The position numbers and the translations under genes were made by a program. From CAVXJN01 sp963762165 (lineage in GTDB: Bacteria > Pseudomonadota > Gammaproteobacteria > JASBUN01): a stretch of DNA of 64,000 bases. The notes under the pieces are model-generated. The model was given only the letters and a program-made list of their open reading frames with translations. It ran no database searches and was not told the origin of the DNA. Of this stretch, positions 51,187 to 60,072 are shown piece by piece (position 1 is the first letter of the stretch; the number at the start of each line of letters is the position of its first letter). The stretch covers positions 868,001-932,000 of the forward strand of contig CAVXJN010000003.1 in NCBI GenBank assembly GCA_963762165.1. The letters run 5' to 3'.

Positions 51187-53712
51187 CTATTCCGGCAACT
51201 CCTGTTTCAGAAATGCCTCGGCTTTATCTGCTGGCAGTGGGTGGCTGAACAGAAATCCCTGAACGCAATCGCATTGATGCCTTTGAAGAAAGGCGAGCTG
51301 TTCTTCGGTTTCTACGCCTTCAGCAATGACCTGCAATCCCATGCTGTGGGCCATGGCGATAATCGCCTTTACTATCGAGGCATCGTTTGGATCGGTGGTG
51401 ATGTCGCGTACAAATGACTTGTCAATCTTTATAGTGTCAATCGGGTATTGTTTTAAATTCGATAAAGATGAGTAACCGGTACCGAAGTCATCAATGGCGA
51501 TACGTACGCCAAAGACATTTAACTGCTCCAATGTCTGCGTCGCAGTCTGTGGGTTGTACATGACCACGCCTTCGGTAATTTCCAGCTCGAGCAATGACGG
51601 CGTCAAACCGGTTTCATCCAAAATATTGGAGACCATTAACGCCAGGGAACCATCAACAAATTGACGGCCTGACAGGTTCACCGTAACCGGTATCGCAATG
51701 CCGCCTTGCTGCCATGCGCGTAGCTGGCTGCATACGCCGTGCAAGACCCATTCGCCGATCGGGACTATAGCCCCGGTTTCTTCGGCGACAGGAATGAACT
51801 TGGACGGTAGTAGAAGACCATGTAACGGGTGCTGCCATCGTAACAGCGCCTCAACGGCTCTGACACGCCTTGAGTTCAGGGCGATTTGCGGCTGATAGTA
51901 AATGACAAGCTCTCCACGTTCGAGTGCCCGCCGCAGGTCATTCTCCACTGTCAGGCGTTCCAGCGCCTTGATTGACAGATCTTTGGAATAAAGCTGGAAA
52001 TTATTGCGCCCCGATTCCTTGGCACGATACATGGCGGCATCCGCATGCTTCAGCAGTGACTGCGCATCTGCCGCATCATCAGGGAAAATACTGATACCGA
52101 TACTGGTCGTTACATAAAATTCACGTTTATCGATTTCATAGGCTCTCGCCAGTGTTCGCAGTAGCTTTTCCGCGATGTGCACCACATCCTCAATATAGTG
52201 TACATCTTCCATGAGCACGGCGAACTCATCTCCGCCGAACCGGGCAAGCGTATCGGAATCACGGATTTCTTCGCTTAGGCAGCTGGCGATAACCTGCAGG
52301 AACTTGTCGCCCACTTCATGTCCATATGTGTCATTGATGATCTTGAAACGATCCAGATCCAGAAAAAAAACAGCGAGCATCTCGTTATGGCGAGCGGCAC
52401 GTGAAACCGCTTTTTCAAGACGGTCCCTCAGCAAGACACGGTTCGGCAGTTCGGTCAGAACATCATGATGAGCTAAAAAATATAGTTTCTCCTGATCCCG
52501 TACCCGTTCCGTGACATCTGAAAAAATAACAGCAAACTTGTATTTCTCTGGACTGAACAGCCAAGTGTCGTAGGTGCGATCCAGTTCTCTGGAATAGTTT
52601 TCGTACGAAATCGACTCTCCACTCAGCGCCACTCGGCCGGCGGTTTCGATCCAGTATTGTTCCGTGTTGGGTAACACTTCCAGAACCGTTTTGCCCACCA
52701 AATCAGAGGCCCTTACTCCGGTCAGTTTCTCGAATGCCGGATTCACCTCCAGATATCGGTAATCAATGGGCTTGCCCTGGTCATCGCAAATGATTTCGTG
52801 CAGGGCGAAGCCCGTTGTCATATTCTCAAACAGCAGACGATATTTCTTCTCGCTGCGACGCAACGCCTCATCCGCCCGGCGGCGTTCGGTAACATCGGTC
52901 ACCATCGCCAGGGCGCCCCGATATTTTCCATCTGAATCAGTTAATGGATTGGTATTAAACTCCGCCCAGACGGCCTCACCGTGTTTGGATGTGAGTTTGA
53001 AATAATGCTGTTCGGTGATACCGGCCTTGCGACGTTCGACATTTTTTTGAGCACATTCTTTGACGTCTTCATCCATGAAGTCGTATATCGAATGGCCTTG
53101 CATTTCTTCAACCGTATAACCAAGGATCTCCGCCATTTTCGGATTCACAAAGGAAGTATTGCTGTCAGCATCGATGCACCAGATACCTTCCTGCGCCGTT
53201 TCCACAATAGACCGATAGCGCGATTCACTCTCCCGCAGGGCATCCTCCGCCCGTTTTCGTTCCGTGAAATCAATGCCGGAACTGAGCGTGCCGAGAATGC
53301 GGCCGTCGGCATCTTTCAATAATGAATTGCGCCAGGCGACAAAGCGTCGCTCGCCCTGCTTCGTGAGAATTTCGTTTTCGTAGTATTCAACCGCTTCGAT
53401 CTCACCCTTCATCGCCCTGCAATAAACGGCATAGAGAGATTCGATTTGTTCTGGTGGCAAGCAGACCGCAAACCAGTTCTTTCCGACAAGTTCGTCGGCC
53501 TGATATCCCAGCCGATTACAACCTTTGCCCCCGATCATGGTGATACAAGCGTTTGTATCCAGGACGACCAAGATGATCTCGGCAAGTTCCAGGTATCGGT
53601 TCGTGTAGTCCGTCTGCTTTTGTAAAGCCTGTTCCGTCTGCCGACACCTGGCTTCGAGCGCAGCAATTCGGGCCTTCGCATTTTCCAACTCTGACTGCGT
53701 GCCGTCCTTCAT
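51187..53712 (-). CDS. PAS-GGDEF-EAL protein (cyclic-di-GMP turnover)
   Basis: 841 aa, cytoplasmic. An N-terminal coiled coil (SELENAKARIAALEARCRQT) is followed by three PAS/PAC units (~35-150, 160-280, 285-405). The GGDEF domain has an intact RFGGDEFAV at 493-497 and an allosteric I-site RxxD at 484-487 exactly five residues before it. The EAL domain begins VEALLRWQHP (621-623) and keeps LEITEGVVM, IDDFGTGYSSLSNL, IKIDKSFV and VIAEGVETEEQ. Both cyclase and phosphodiesterase activities therefore look possible. It ends 25 bp from the RAYT-B right end. The ligand of the PAS domains is unknown. Confidence 0.95.
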   Translation of the reverse strand: MKDGTQSELENAKARIAALEARCRQTEQALQKQTDYTNRYLELAEIILVVLDTNACITMIGGKGCNRLGYQADELVGKNWFAVCLPPEQIESLYAVYCRAMKGEIEAVEYYENEILTKQGERRFVAWRNSLLKDADGRILGTLSSGIDFTERKRAEDALRESESRYRSIVETAQEGIWCIDADSNTSFVNPKMAEILGYTVEEMQGHSIYDFMDEDVKECAQKNVERRKAGITEQHYFKLTSKHGEAVWAEFNTNPLTDSDGKYRGALAMVTDVTERRRADEALRRSEKKYRLLFENMTTGFALHEIICDDQGKPIDYRYLEVNPAFEKLTGVRASDLVGKTVLEVLPNTEQYWIETAGRVALSGESISYENYSRELDRTYDTWLFSPEKYKFAVIFSDVTERVRDQEKLYFLAHHDVLTELPNRVLLRDRLEKAVSRAARHNEMLAVFFLDLDRFKIINDTYGHEVGDKFLQVIASCLSEEIRDSDTLARFGGDEFAVLMEDVHYIEDVVHIAEKLLRTLARAYEIDKREFYVTTSIGISIFPDDAADAQSLLKHADAAMYRAKESGRNNFQLYSKDLSIKALERLTVENDLRRALERGELVIYYQPQIALNSRRVRAVEALLRWQHPLHGLLLPSKFIPVAEETGAIVPIGEWVLHGVCSQLRAWQQGGIAIPVTVNLSGRQFVDGSLALMVSNILDETGLTPSLLELEITEGVVMYNPQTATQTLEQLNVFGVRIAIDDFGTGYSSLSNLKQYPIDTIKIDKSFVRDITTDPNDASIVKAIIAMAHSMGLQVIAEGVETEEQLAFLQRHQCDCVQGFLFSHPLPADKAEAFLKQELPE

Positions 53713-53790
53713 CTAAAGTGTCCCCTCGCGAGGGGCTCTAGGTTGTTTTTGCATCGAAATATCCAGTGGTATGGACCGTACGTTCATTTA

Positions 53791-54030
53791 CTATCGTACT
53801 TGATGATTTTGCAGCCTTTTTGGCGAGTCAGCGTTACGGTCGGCTATTTTGGAATTAGATACTAACTTGTACGTTTTGTACACCAAGTAGCCGCGTTTGC
53901 CGCCGACATCTCCTCGGGGCCTGAGCCTCTTGTCTAGATGTATCTCGGAAATCACGAGTACCCCAGATTTGTTTTCCGCCCAATACCATTTTGTGGAGCG
54001 ACGAATATGGTCGTTGTGAAAAGCAAAGGA
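53791..54030 (-). pseudogene. Possible protein fragment of unknown family
   Basis: A minus-strand reading TKWYWAENKSGVLVISEIHL, DKRLRPRGDVGGKRGYLVYK, TYKLVSNSKIADRN to a stop at 53791 looks protein-like. It is cut off at the RAYT-D leader near 54030. It may be the C-terminus of a gene interrupted by that insertion. Weakly supported. Confidence 0.35.
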
Positions 54031-54036
54031 ACTGCA

Positions 54037-54680
54037 ATGCCGAGACGCGCACGGAACTATCTTCCGAGCTTTCCTTATCACGTTGTCCAGCGCGGCAACA
54101 ATCGGGGCGTCTGTTTCATTGAGCCAAAGAATTATCAGTTCTATCTTCAACTCCAGCATGAGGTGTCCCGCCGTTACGGGTTAGCGGTTCACGCCTACTG
54201 CCCGATGACCAATCACATCCATTTCCTCGTTACGCCTGCAACCGAGACTGCGATTTCGAATACGCTGAAGGCGGTGGGCAGCCGCTACGCGTGGACATCA
54301 ATAAGAAGTACTTGCGCACGGGCACGCTCTGGGAAGGCCGGCACCGGTCGAGCCTGGTGCAATCGGAACGATACCCTCTCACCCGCATACGCTATACCGA
54401 GCTCAACCCGGTGCGAGCGAACATGGTGCACGACCTGAAGAGTGCCGTTGGTGGAGCTACGGGTATGAATGTCTGGGGCGACGGCAGCTGGCTGAAGCCC
54501 CACGGGGAATACCTGCGTCTTGGTGACACGGAGGAGGTGCGCTGCCATGTCTACCGTGCGCTGCTGATGGAGCAGCTCAACGAACACGACCTTCATCTGA
54601 TCCGCAAGGCCGCCCATTACTGCCAGCCGGTAGGCGATGACCGGTTCCGGGAGCAGATCGAGGACAGACCACGTTTTTGA
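54037..54680 (+). pseudogene. RAYT subfamily D transposase, one frameshift
   Basis: ATG 54037 after AAAGGAACTGCA begins MPRRARNYLPSFPYHVVQRG. HUH is present as HIH in CPMTNHIHFLVTP. At ~54287 (TACGCGTGGACATC) one base is missing; restoring it gives RYAWYINKKYLRTGTLWEGR and the clean rest, LNEHDLHLIRKAAHYCQPVG. The 3' end runs into a RAYT-B end motif at 54661 (reading EDRPRF, stop), so the natural C-terminus and right end are lost. Confidence 0.88.
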
Positions 54681-54755
54681 CTAGCGAGCGCGGAGGAAAT
54701 CGGGGACAGACCACGTTTTTGATTAGCGAGTAATCGGGCGTAGACCACGGTTTTA
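54661..54755. repeat. Three tandem RAYT-B end motifs without transposase
   Basis: GGACAGACCACGTTTTTGA with ctagcgag (54661), the same with gattagcgag (54704), and a degenerate third GTAGACCACGGTTTT (54740). Spacing is about 30-42 bp. No RAYT-B gene adjoins. Confidence 0.8.
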
Positions 54756-54831
54756 TTGATATTCGTCTCAGGCGCCAAGGAGAACGAAAACGCGGGTGTT
54801 TTCCGTCCTCATTCGTCATTGCTGTATCGCA

Positions 54832-56577
54832 CTAGTAATGGGTCTCTGGGCCGAAGCTCAGGATATAAACAAGCGCAAGGAACAGAAGCAGTGACACGCC
54901 TTGCCAGAACCGTACCGGGTGGCGCTCCAGTAATGGCGCACGTTCCCTGCTGAGGTACGCCGAGTCGGGGTGGCGCAGGTCATACAGAAACTCGGATATT
55001 TCTTCGTAGCGTCGGGAGGGGTCGGGGTGCACCGCCTTGCGTATTGCGCCATCAAGCCATGACGGGACCATGTGCTCGTCGTCGAGTACCGACCGGTAAA
55101 CGAGCTTGCGCTGCGCACTCCGGGTGGTGGTTTTTGCCACGTTGGTACCGTAGGGCAGCCGTTCCGACAACAATTGGTAGGCGATCACCCCGAGCGAGAA
55201 CATATCGGATCGGGGTGTTCCCGGCTCGCCGATGAAGTATTCCGGTGCCGCATACTGTGCGGTGCCAAGAATCTGAAACTGTCGTGCTACATCGGCAGTT
55301 TCTGCGATCCCGGCCACCCGTACCGAGCCGAAGTCGATGATTTTTACCGTACCATTCCGGTCGATCATGACATTGTTCGGCCGCAGGTCCTGGTGCAGCA
55401 TCTCCTGGCGGTGTAACGCCTGCACGCCCCTGGCGATCTGCTCGATGATGTTGCGCACAGTTTCGACATCGGGGCGCGGATGGTCCGCCATCCACTGCGC
55501 CAGGGTTTGTCCCTCGATATACTCAGTGACGATGTAGAGATAGTTGCGCTTGCGCGTCTGATCGCAGGGTTTCAGCACGTGCGCATTGTCGATGCGGCGG
55601 GCGACCCATTCTTCCATCAGAAAGCGTTCGAGGTAGGCGGCGTCGTTGCGCAGGTCGACGGACGGTACCTTGAGAACGACCTGTTTCCCGCTCTCGCAAT
55701 CCACCGCCAGATACACGTGACTGCGGCTGCTGCCATGCAGTTCGCGCGCTATTTCGTATCCGTCGAACGTCATCCTCGGGCGGAGTTCTGGCGGAAACGG
55801 CAGCGCCGTTGCCTGTTGTTGCAGTTCGCTGAGACCGGATTCGGGCAGCTGCTCGACACGTACAACCTGGATGGTAAGATTGTCGGTGCTGCCCTGTCGC
55901 AAGGCCTCCATGGCAATCCGTTGGGCAGCCTGGTCAAGATCATCGTGGTAATCGCGTAGCGTCTCCAGCACGAACGATTCGGGAACGAATTCATAGACGC
56001 CGTCCGTTGCCAGGGCAAAGGTGTCGCCAATGTCGATGGCGTGCGCCTGGTAATCGATCTCGAGCCGTTCCCGCATTCCCAATGCGCGACTTAGATGGCT
56101 CTGTTCACGAGACACCCACAGGCGGTGGTCTTCGGACAGTTGTTCAAGGCAGTTGCCGTTGACGCGGTATATCCGTGCATCGCCGGCATGGAACAGATGG
56201 ACGGTCGTCGACTTGAATACCAGCGCACTGAAGGTGCAGACATAGCCCCGGTTAAGGTCGTAGCGATAGGGACCGTTGCGTGATTGCGCGTACAACCATG
56301 AATTGGTTGCCAGCAATACGCGCTGTACCGAGGTTTTTACGGACCAGGATTCCGGCGTGCTGTAGTAATCCTCGAAAAATCCCTTGACAGCGGTCTGGCT
56401 GGCATACTGGCTGACGTCGCTACTGCTGATGCCGTCGGCCAGTGCTACGCCAATACCCTTGGAACTCAGGAGCGGTTCCGTCGGGATCGTTGTGCCATGA
56501 AAGTCCTGGTTGACCGGCTTGCGGCCCCTGTCCGAGTACTGACCGATGGTGAGTTGCAGTGGCATCGACATAATCAC
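54832..56577 (-). CDS. Bifunctional PP2C phosphatase / Ser-Thr protein kinase
   Basis: 581 aa. The N-terminal PP2C domain (~1-245) has its metal-binding acidic residues in GRKPVNQDFHG, VALADGISSSD, FHAGDARIYRV, LATDGVYEFV and QGSTDNLTIQVV. The kinase domain (~270-530) has VVLKVPS, catalytic HQDLRPNNVMI (HQD instead of HRD), IDFGSVRVAG and APEYFIGEPGTPRSDMFSLG, while the Gly-rich loop LHGSSRSHVY is degenerate. A C-terminal helix (GVSLLLFLALVYILSFG) anchors it in the membrane. It is downstream of the formate/nitrite channel gene, with 47 bp and a hairpin between them. By precedent this pair accompanies nitrite/nitrate assimilation genes, though none is here. It may modulate the channel by phosphorylation (inference). 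Confidence 0.93.
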   Translation of the reverse strand: MIMSMPLQLTIGQYSDRGRKPVNQDFHGTTIPTEPLLSSKGIGVALADGISSSDVSQYASQTAVKGFFEDYYSTPESWSVKTSVQRVLLATNSWLYAQSRNGPYRYDLNRGYVCTFSALVFKSTTVHLFHAGDARIYRVNGNCLEQLSEDHRLWVSREQSHLSRALGMRERLEIDYQAHAIDIGDTFALATDGVYEFVPESFVLETLRDYHDDLDQAAQRIAMEALRQGSTDNLTIQVVRVEQLPESGLSELQQQATALPFPPELRPRMTFDGYEIARELHGSSRSHVYLAVDCESGKQVVLKVPSVDLRNDAAYLERFLMEEWVARRIDNAHVLKPCDQTRKRNYLYIVTEYIEGQTLAQWMADHPRPDVETVRNIIEQIARGVQALHRQEMLHQDLRPNNVMIDRNGTVKIIDFGSVRVAGIAETADVARQFQILGTAQYAAPEYFIGEPGTPRSDMFSLGVIAYQLLSERLPYGTNVAKTTTRSAQRKLVYRSVLDDEHMVPSWLDGAIRKAVHPDPSRRYEEISEFLYDLRHPDSAYLSRERAPLLERHPVRFWQGVSLLLFLALVYILSFGPETHY

Positions 56578-56584
56578 GCATGTC

Positions 56585-56605
56585 CCGGCCCCGAGGCGGG
56601 GCCGG
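56585..56605 (-). terminator. Hairpin between FNT channel and PP2C-kinase genes
   Basis: An 8-bp stem CCGGCCCC / GGGGCCGG with a 5-base loop. There is no T run. It may attenuate or stabilise the upstream transcript end. Confidence 0.5.
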
Positions 56606-56624
56606 AAAGATGCTCGGTTGATGA

Positions 56625-57461
56625 TCAGGCGACGTTTTTCAGTGCCACCGGCTTCACAGTACGTTCGGCGCTGGTTCGAACGTGCGTGTAGTACAACGGC
56701 AGGCCCACGAGCAGGAATCCGCCCACCATATTGCCCAGTGCGGTTGGGATTTCATTCCAGATGAGGTAGTCGGCCACAGTGAAACCACCGCCCATGATCA
56801 TGGAGAAGGGGAACAGGAACATGTTGACGATGGAATGTTCGAAGCCCATGAAGAAGAAGAGCATCACCGGCATCCACATGGCCATCATCTTGCCGCTGGC
56901 AGACGTGGAGATAAGCGCGCCAACTACACCCATGGATACCATCCAGTTGCACAGCATGCCGCGGATGAAAATGGTGATCCAGCCTTCCAGGCCGTGTTCT
57001 TTGTAGCCCAGAGTGCGAGCTTCACCGATATGCCCGACTTTCTGGGCAATGACGCCGCCGTCTGCGGTGTAGCCGTAAGTCAGGATGTACGACATCATGA
57101 AAGCTACGGCCAAAGCGCCGGCAAAGTTACCGATAAACACCAGCCCCCAGTTCCGCATGACCTGACCGAAGGTTACACCTGGGCGCTTGTCGATCAGTGC
57201 CAGCGGCACCAGGGTAAATACACCCGTTAACAGATCGAACTTCATCAGGTACAGCATCATGAAGCCGACTGGGAACAGCACTGCGCCCACCAATGGCGAA
57301 CCTGTCTTAGTCGCGACCGTGATCGCGAACACCGCGGCCAGCGCCAGGATCGCACCGGCCATGAATGCGCGGATCAGGGTGTCCTTCGTGGACATGTAGA
57401 CCTTCGATTCCCCCGAATCGACCATTTTTGTTACGAACTCCGATGGTTCCAGGTATGACAT
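56625..57461 (-). CDS. Formate/nitrite transporter family channel
   Basis: A 278-aa pentameric FNT channel for monovalent anions (formate, nitrite or hydrosulfide). Six helices can be traced, with FNT signature blocks VGAVLFPVGFMMLYLMKFDL, NWGLVFIGNFAGALAVAF, RGMLCNWMVSMGVVGALIST and FMGFEHSIVNMFLFPFSMIM (conserved central His). The start 57461 (MSYLEPSEFV) has GAGGAAAC upstream; the frame extends 62 more codons without support. It is nearer to NirC/FocA in general form, and the substrate cannot be fixed. It forms a small cluster with the PP2C-kinase. Confidence 0.93.
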   Translation of the reverse strand: MSYLEPSEFVTKMVDSGESKVYMSTKDTLIRAFMAGAILALAAVFAITVATKTGSPLVGAVLFPVGFMMLYLMKFDLLTGVFTLVPLALIDKRPGVTFGQVMRNWGLVFIGNFAGALAVAFMMSYILTYGYTADGGVIAQKVGHIGEARTLGYKEHGLEGWITIFIRGMLCNWMVSMGVVGALISTSASGKMMAMWMPVMLFFFMGFEHSIVNMFLFPFSMIMGGGFTVADYLIWNEIPTALGNMVGGFLLVGLPLYYTHVRTSAERTVKPVALKNVA

Positions 57462-57891
57462 GGCTGTTTCCTCTTCAGTATGTTGAATCAATCCCCGGAA
57501 CGCCGGGGAACGACCTGGTCCGCACGATGCAGGGCGGTCTTTTGCGCGTAAAAGAGCCGCTTTTGCCATGGCCGGCAGGCCCGAGACACTGGGGCTCCGG
57601 CGCCCTAATTCAGTCGGTTTCGAGTTTGGCGTGCGAACTCTGTGCACGGCAAAAACTGGAAAACACTACACGTCGGCGAATCCGCACCGCCGTTACTGAT
57701 CAGGGATCGCGTGCAAACTTAGAAGTGCAATCGGTGTGCCATATCCAGAAGGCATGTCTTTACAATTGCTTAACATCAGGTCAAGGGCTACGGAACAGCG
57801 CTTTGATGCTCCTATCGAGTGCATGCTCGCACCACGGTGATGCGCCGATGGAGGCGATTGCAGAATTCGTCAAAGGGTAGTCGGGGGTAAC
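57462..57891. other. Upstream region of the FNT gene
   Basis: About 430 bp without a supported gene. It must contain the FNT promoter (reading left). No clear FNR, NarL or NtrC site was identified by eye. The region ends at a RAYT-B left end. Confidence 0.5.
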
Positions 57892-58428
57892 CGGGGACAG
57901 ACCACGTTTTTGGACCATCCGGCTGGATAGCTGGGGGACGTATCAAGGGATAAGGAGATCCGCATGCCGCGACGCGCTGGCATGCAGTGTCGGGTATCGC
58001 CTGGGACATCATTCAACGCAGTAATAACCGCTCGGCTTGTTTCTACGCTGATGAAGACTACCGAAAGTACCTCGATATTCTTCGCGCACAGTCAAAAGAT
58101 CACGGATGCGCCGTGCACGCGTATGTGTTGATGACCAATCACGTCCACCTGCTCGTGACACCGGATCGTACCGACAGCGCCAGTTTGATGATGAAGCATT
58201 TGGGGCGGGCTATGTGCAATACGTCAAGCGCCCGTATCGGAGGACGGGAACGTTGTGGGAGGGACGATTTAGATCGGGTTAATGCGACCAATGACAACTT
58301 CGTGTTGGGTAACGACCGATTCAAGGACCAGGTCGCAACGATGCTCGACCGGCGGGTAGTGCCCGGGAAACCGGGCCGACCGAAGCGAAGGGCGGCGGCG
58401 CGCTAAAGAAAATGTGGTCTGTCCCCGG
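57892..58428 (+). pseudogene. RAYT subfamily B, shortened and frameshifted copy
   Basis: The left end CCGGGGACAGACCACGTTTT (57891) and leader with AAGGAGATCCGC are followed by ATG 57964. The gene needs shifts near 57985 and 58207. YVLMTNHVHLLVTPDRTDSA is intact, but about 250 bp are deleted between EGRFRS (58270) and the C-terminal NDNFVLGNDRFKDQVATMLD. The right end ATGTGGTCTGTCCCCGG is kept and is followed by a perfect 11-bp tandem CCGGTTTTCTG (58425-58446). Confidence 0.88.
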
Positions 58429-58477
58429 TTTTCTGCCGGTTTTCTGTTCGACCCAGGAACGGGCGTAATCGTGCGTG

Positions 58478-59332
58478 TTACGGAAAGCCCGTAGTCAGCA
58501 CCGTGGCGCCGGCCGCCACCACCGCCGCGGCAACTATTCTTCGCAGTCCGAACGGTTCCTTCAGGACCACGACGCCGAGCACGGCAGCCATGACGACACT
58601 GGTTTCTCGCAGGGCGACGATCTGGGCCATGGGCCCCTGGCTCATGGCCCAGATGGTGATGCCGTAGGAGACTCCGGCGATGGCGCCTCCAAAGAGGCCT
58701 CGCCGCAGGTAAGGCGCGATCGCGTCCACGACGTGCCCACGCCGACGCCACACGGTAAAGCCCAGGACGGGAAATGCTTCCAGTACAAATAGCCAGGCGA
58801 TATAGGTCAGCGGCTCGCTCGCCCGGCGCACGCCCATACCGTCGACGATCAGGTAGCTTGCGATTGCGACCGCGTTGAGTAACGCCAAGCCGAGGGCCTT
58901 GTTTGCACCGGGCGCGGACCCGCCGCGTCTTCGCGCAAGGCTCATGATTCCCACCGACACGATCAACACGGCGACGATCTCCGCCTCGGTCAGTGCCTCG
59001 CCGACGAGGGCCCAGGCGAGCAGCGCCACCAGGGCCGGCGCGGCGCCACGGGAAATCGGGTATACCTGGCTGAGATCGCCGTGGGTATAGGCCGCGATCA
59101 GCAGCACATAATAGATATAGTGAATCGCCGCCGAGCCCAGCACGAACGGCCACGCCGCCGGTTCGAGCGCGGGCAGAAAATACAAGCCCGCAATACAGAC
59201 CGGCGTCGGCCCGATGAGAACAAGCATGGTCATTACGAGGCGATCGCCGCCTGCTTTGATCAGCGCGTTCCAGGTGGCGTGCAGCGCGGCTGCGCACAAC
59301 ACGAGGATCAGGACACCCGGCTCCAGCGCCAT
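58478..59332 (-). CDS. DMT-superfamily EamA transporter
   Basis: A 284-aa inner-membrane protein with ten predicted helices in two EamA repeats (VLCAAALHATWNALIKAGGD at the start; YGITIWAMSQGPMAQIVALR and SVVMAAVLGVVVLKEPFGLR in the second). It begins at 59332 (MALEPGVLIL). Family members export amino acids or other small metabolites, and the substrate is unknown. A GC-rich shadow frame covers it. It is flanked by two RAYT elements, at 58428 and 59436. Confidence 0.92.
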   Translation of the reverse strand: MALEPGVLILVLCAAALHATWNALIKAGGDRLVMTMLVLIGPTPVCIAGLYFLPALEPAAWPFVLGSAAIHYIYYVLLIAAYTHGDLSQVYPISRGAAPALVALLAWALVGEALTEAEIVAVLIVSVGIMSLARRRGGSAPGANKALGLALLNAVAIASYLIVDGMGVRRASEPLTYIAWLFVLEAFPVLGFTVWRRRGHVVDAIAPYLRRGLFGGAIAGVSYGITIWAMSQGPMAQIVALRETSVVMAAVLGVVVLKEPFGLRRIVAAAVVAAGATVLTTGFP

Positions 59333-59435
59333 CAGTACCCCTCGTTCGGCTTGGACCGGATCATCAATCGGGGATGAGGAAATGTAGGCAGGTCAAAAAT
59401 ATCAGAGCGCCAGAGCCAACGGCAAGCGAAGAAAT

Positions 59436-59905
59436 AGGGATCAGATCCCAGTTGTCGCGAATGTTCGGCTAGCAGAATACGGTATCCGGCTCCGAACCCA
59501 ATGAAACTCATTCACAAGGAGGTGGGCCGTGTCACGCAAACCACGTTTTGCGCTTTCCGGCGTGCCGCAGCACGTCATTCAACGGGGCAACAATCGCGAG
59601 TCCTGTTTCTTCGCAGAAGACGGCCATCGTTGCTCTCTCCTCACGGCCACGCGGCGACGGGCCTATCGCGGGCTGTTCGGCGCACACCTGGCGCCCGAAG
59701 AGGTTCACGCGATCCGTGCCGCGCTGAATCAGGAACTGGTGCTGGGCCGCAAGGACTTCAAGGATAAAATCGAGCGGATGACGCAGCGACAGGCGAGACC
59801 GGTGAAGCCGGGGCGACCCCGCACGAAAGAGACGGCGGAGCCTGTGCCCGGCGCCTGAGGTGTGGTCCGCGCCGGTATATTACGATAAATTGGGATCTGA
59901 CCCGG
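59436..59905 (+). mobile_element. RAYT subfamily C, internally deleted copy with both ends
   Basis: The left end GGGATCAGATCCCAGTTG (59437) and right end AAATTGGGATCTGACCC (ending 59903) are subfamily C. The right end is followed by a 10-bp tandem CGGTTGTATG / CGGTTTTATG (one mismatch). The element is ~470 bp against ~857 bp for the longer copy at 45687. Confidence 0.82.
59529..59858 (+). pseudogene. RAYT subfamily C, in-frame internal deletion
   Basis: GTG 59529 begins SRKPRFALSGVPQHVIQRGN and NRESCFFAED. Then ~390 bp are missing, including HVH and the Tyr region. The C-terminal RAYRGLFGAHLAPEEVHAIR to VPGA continues in the same frame for 109 codons in total. The product cannot be a nuclease. 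If made, it might bind ends or the transposase as an inhibitor (speculation). Confidence 0.85.
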
Positions 59906-60072
59906 TTGTATGCGGTTTTATGAATCCGCCCTCTTTGTCATTAGCAAGAAATCCACTCCGCCCTGTTCATCGCTGATCCGGCGCCGCCAGCGCGGCCGCG
60001 GCTGAACACGGCGTCCGGCTCCGCCTGCCTGCGAAAGGCCAAACATCACTCGAACAATAAGGATCAGAGCCC

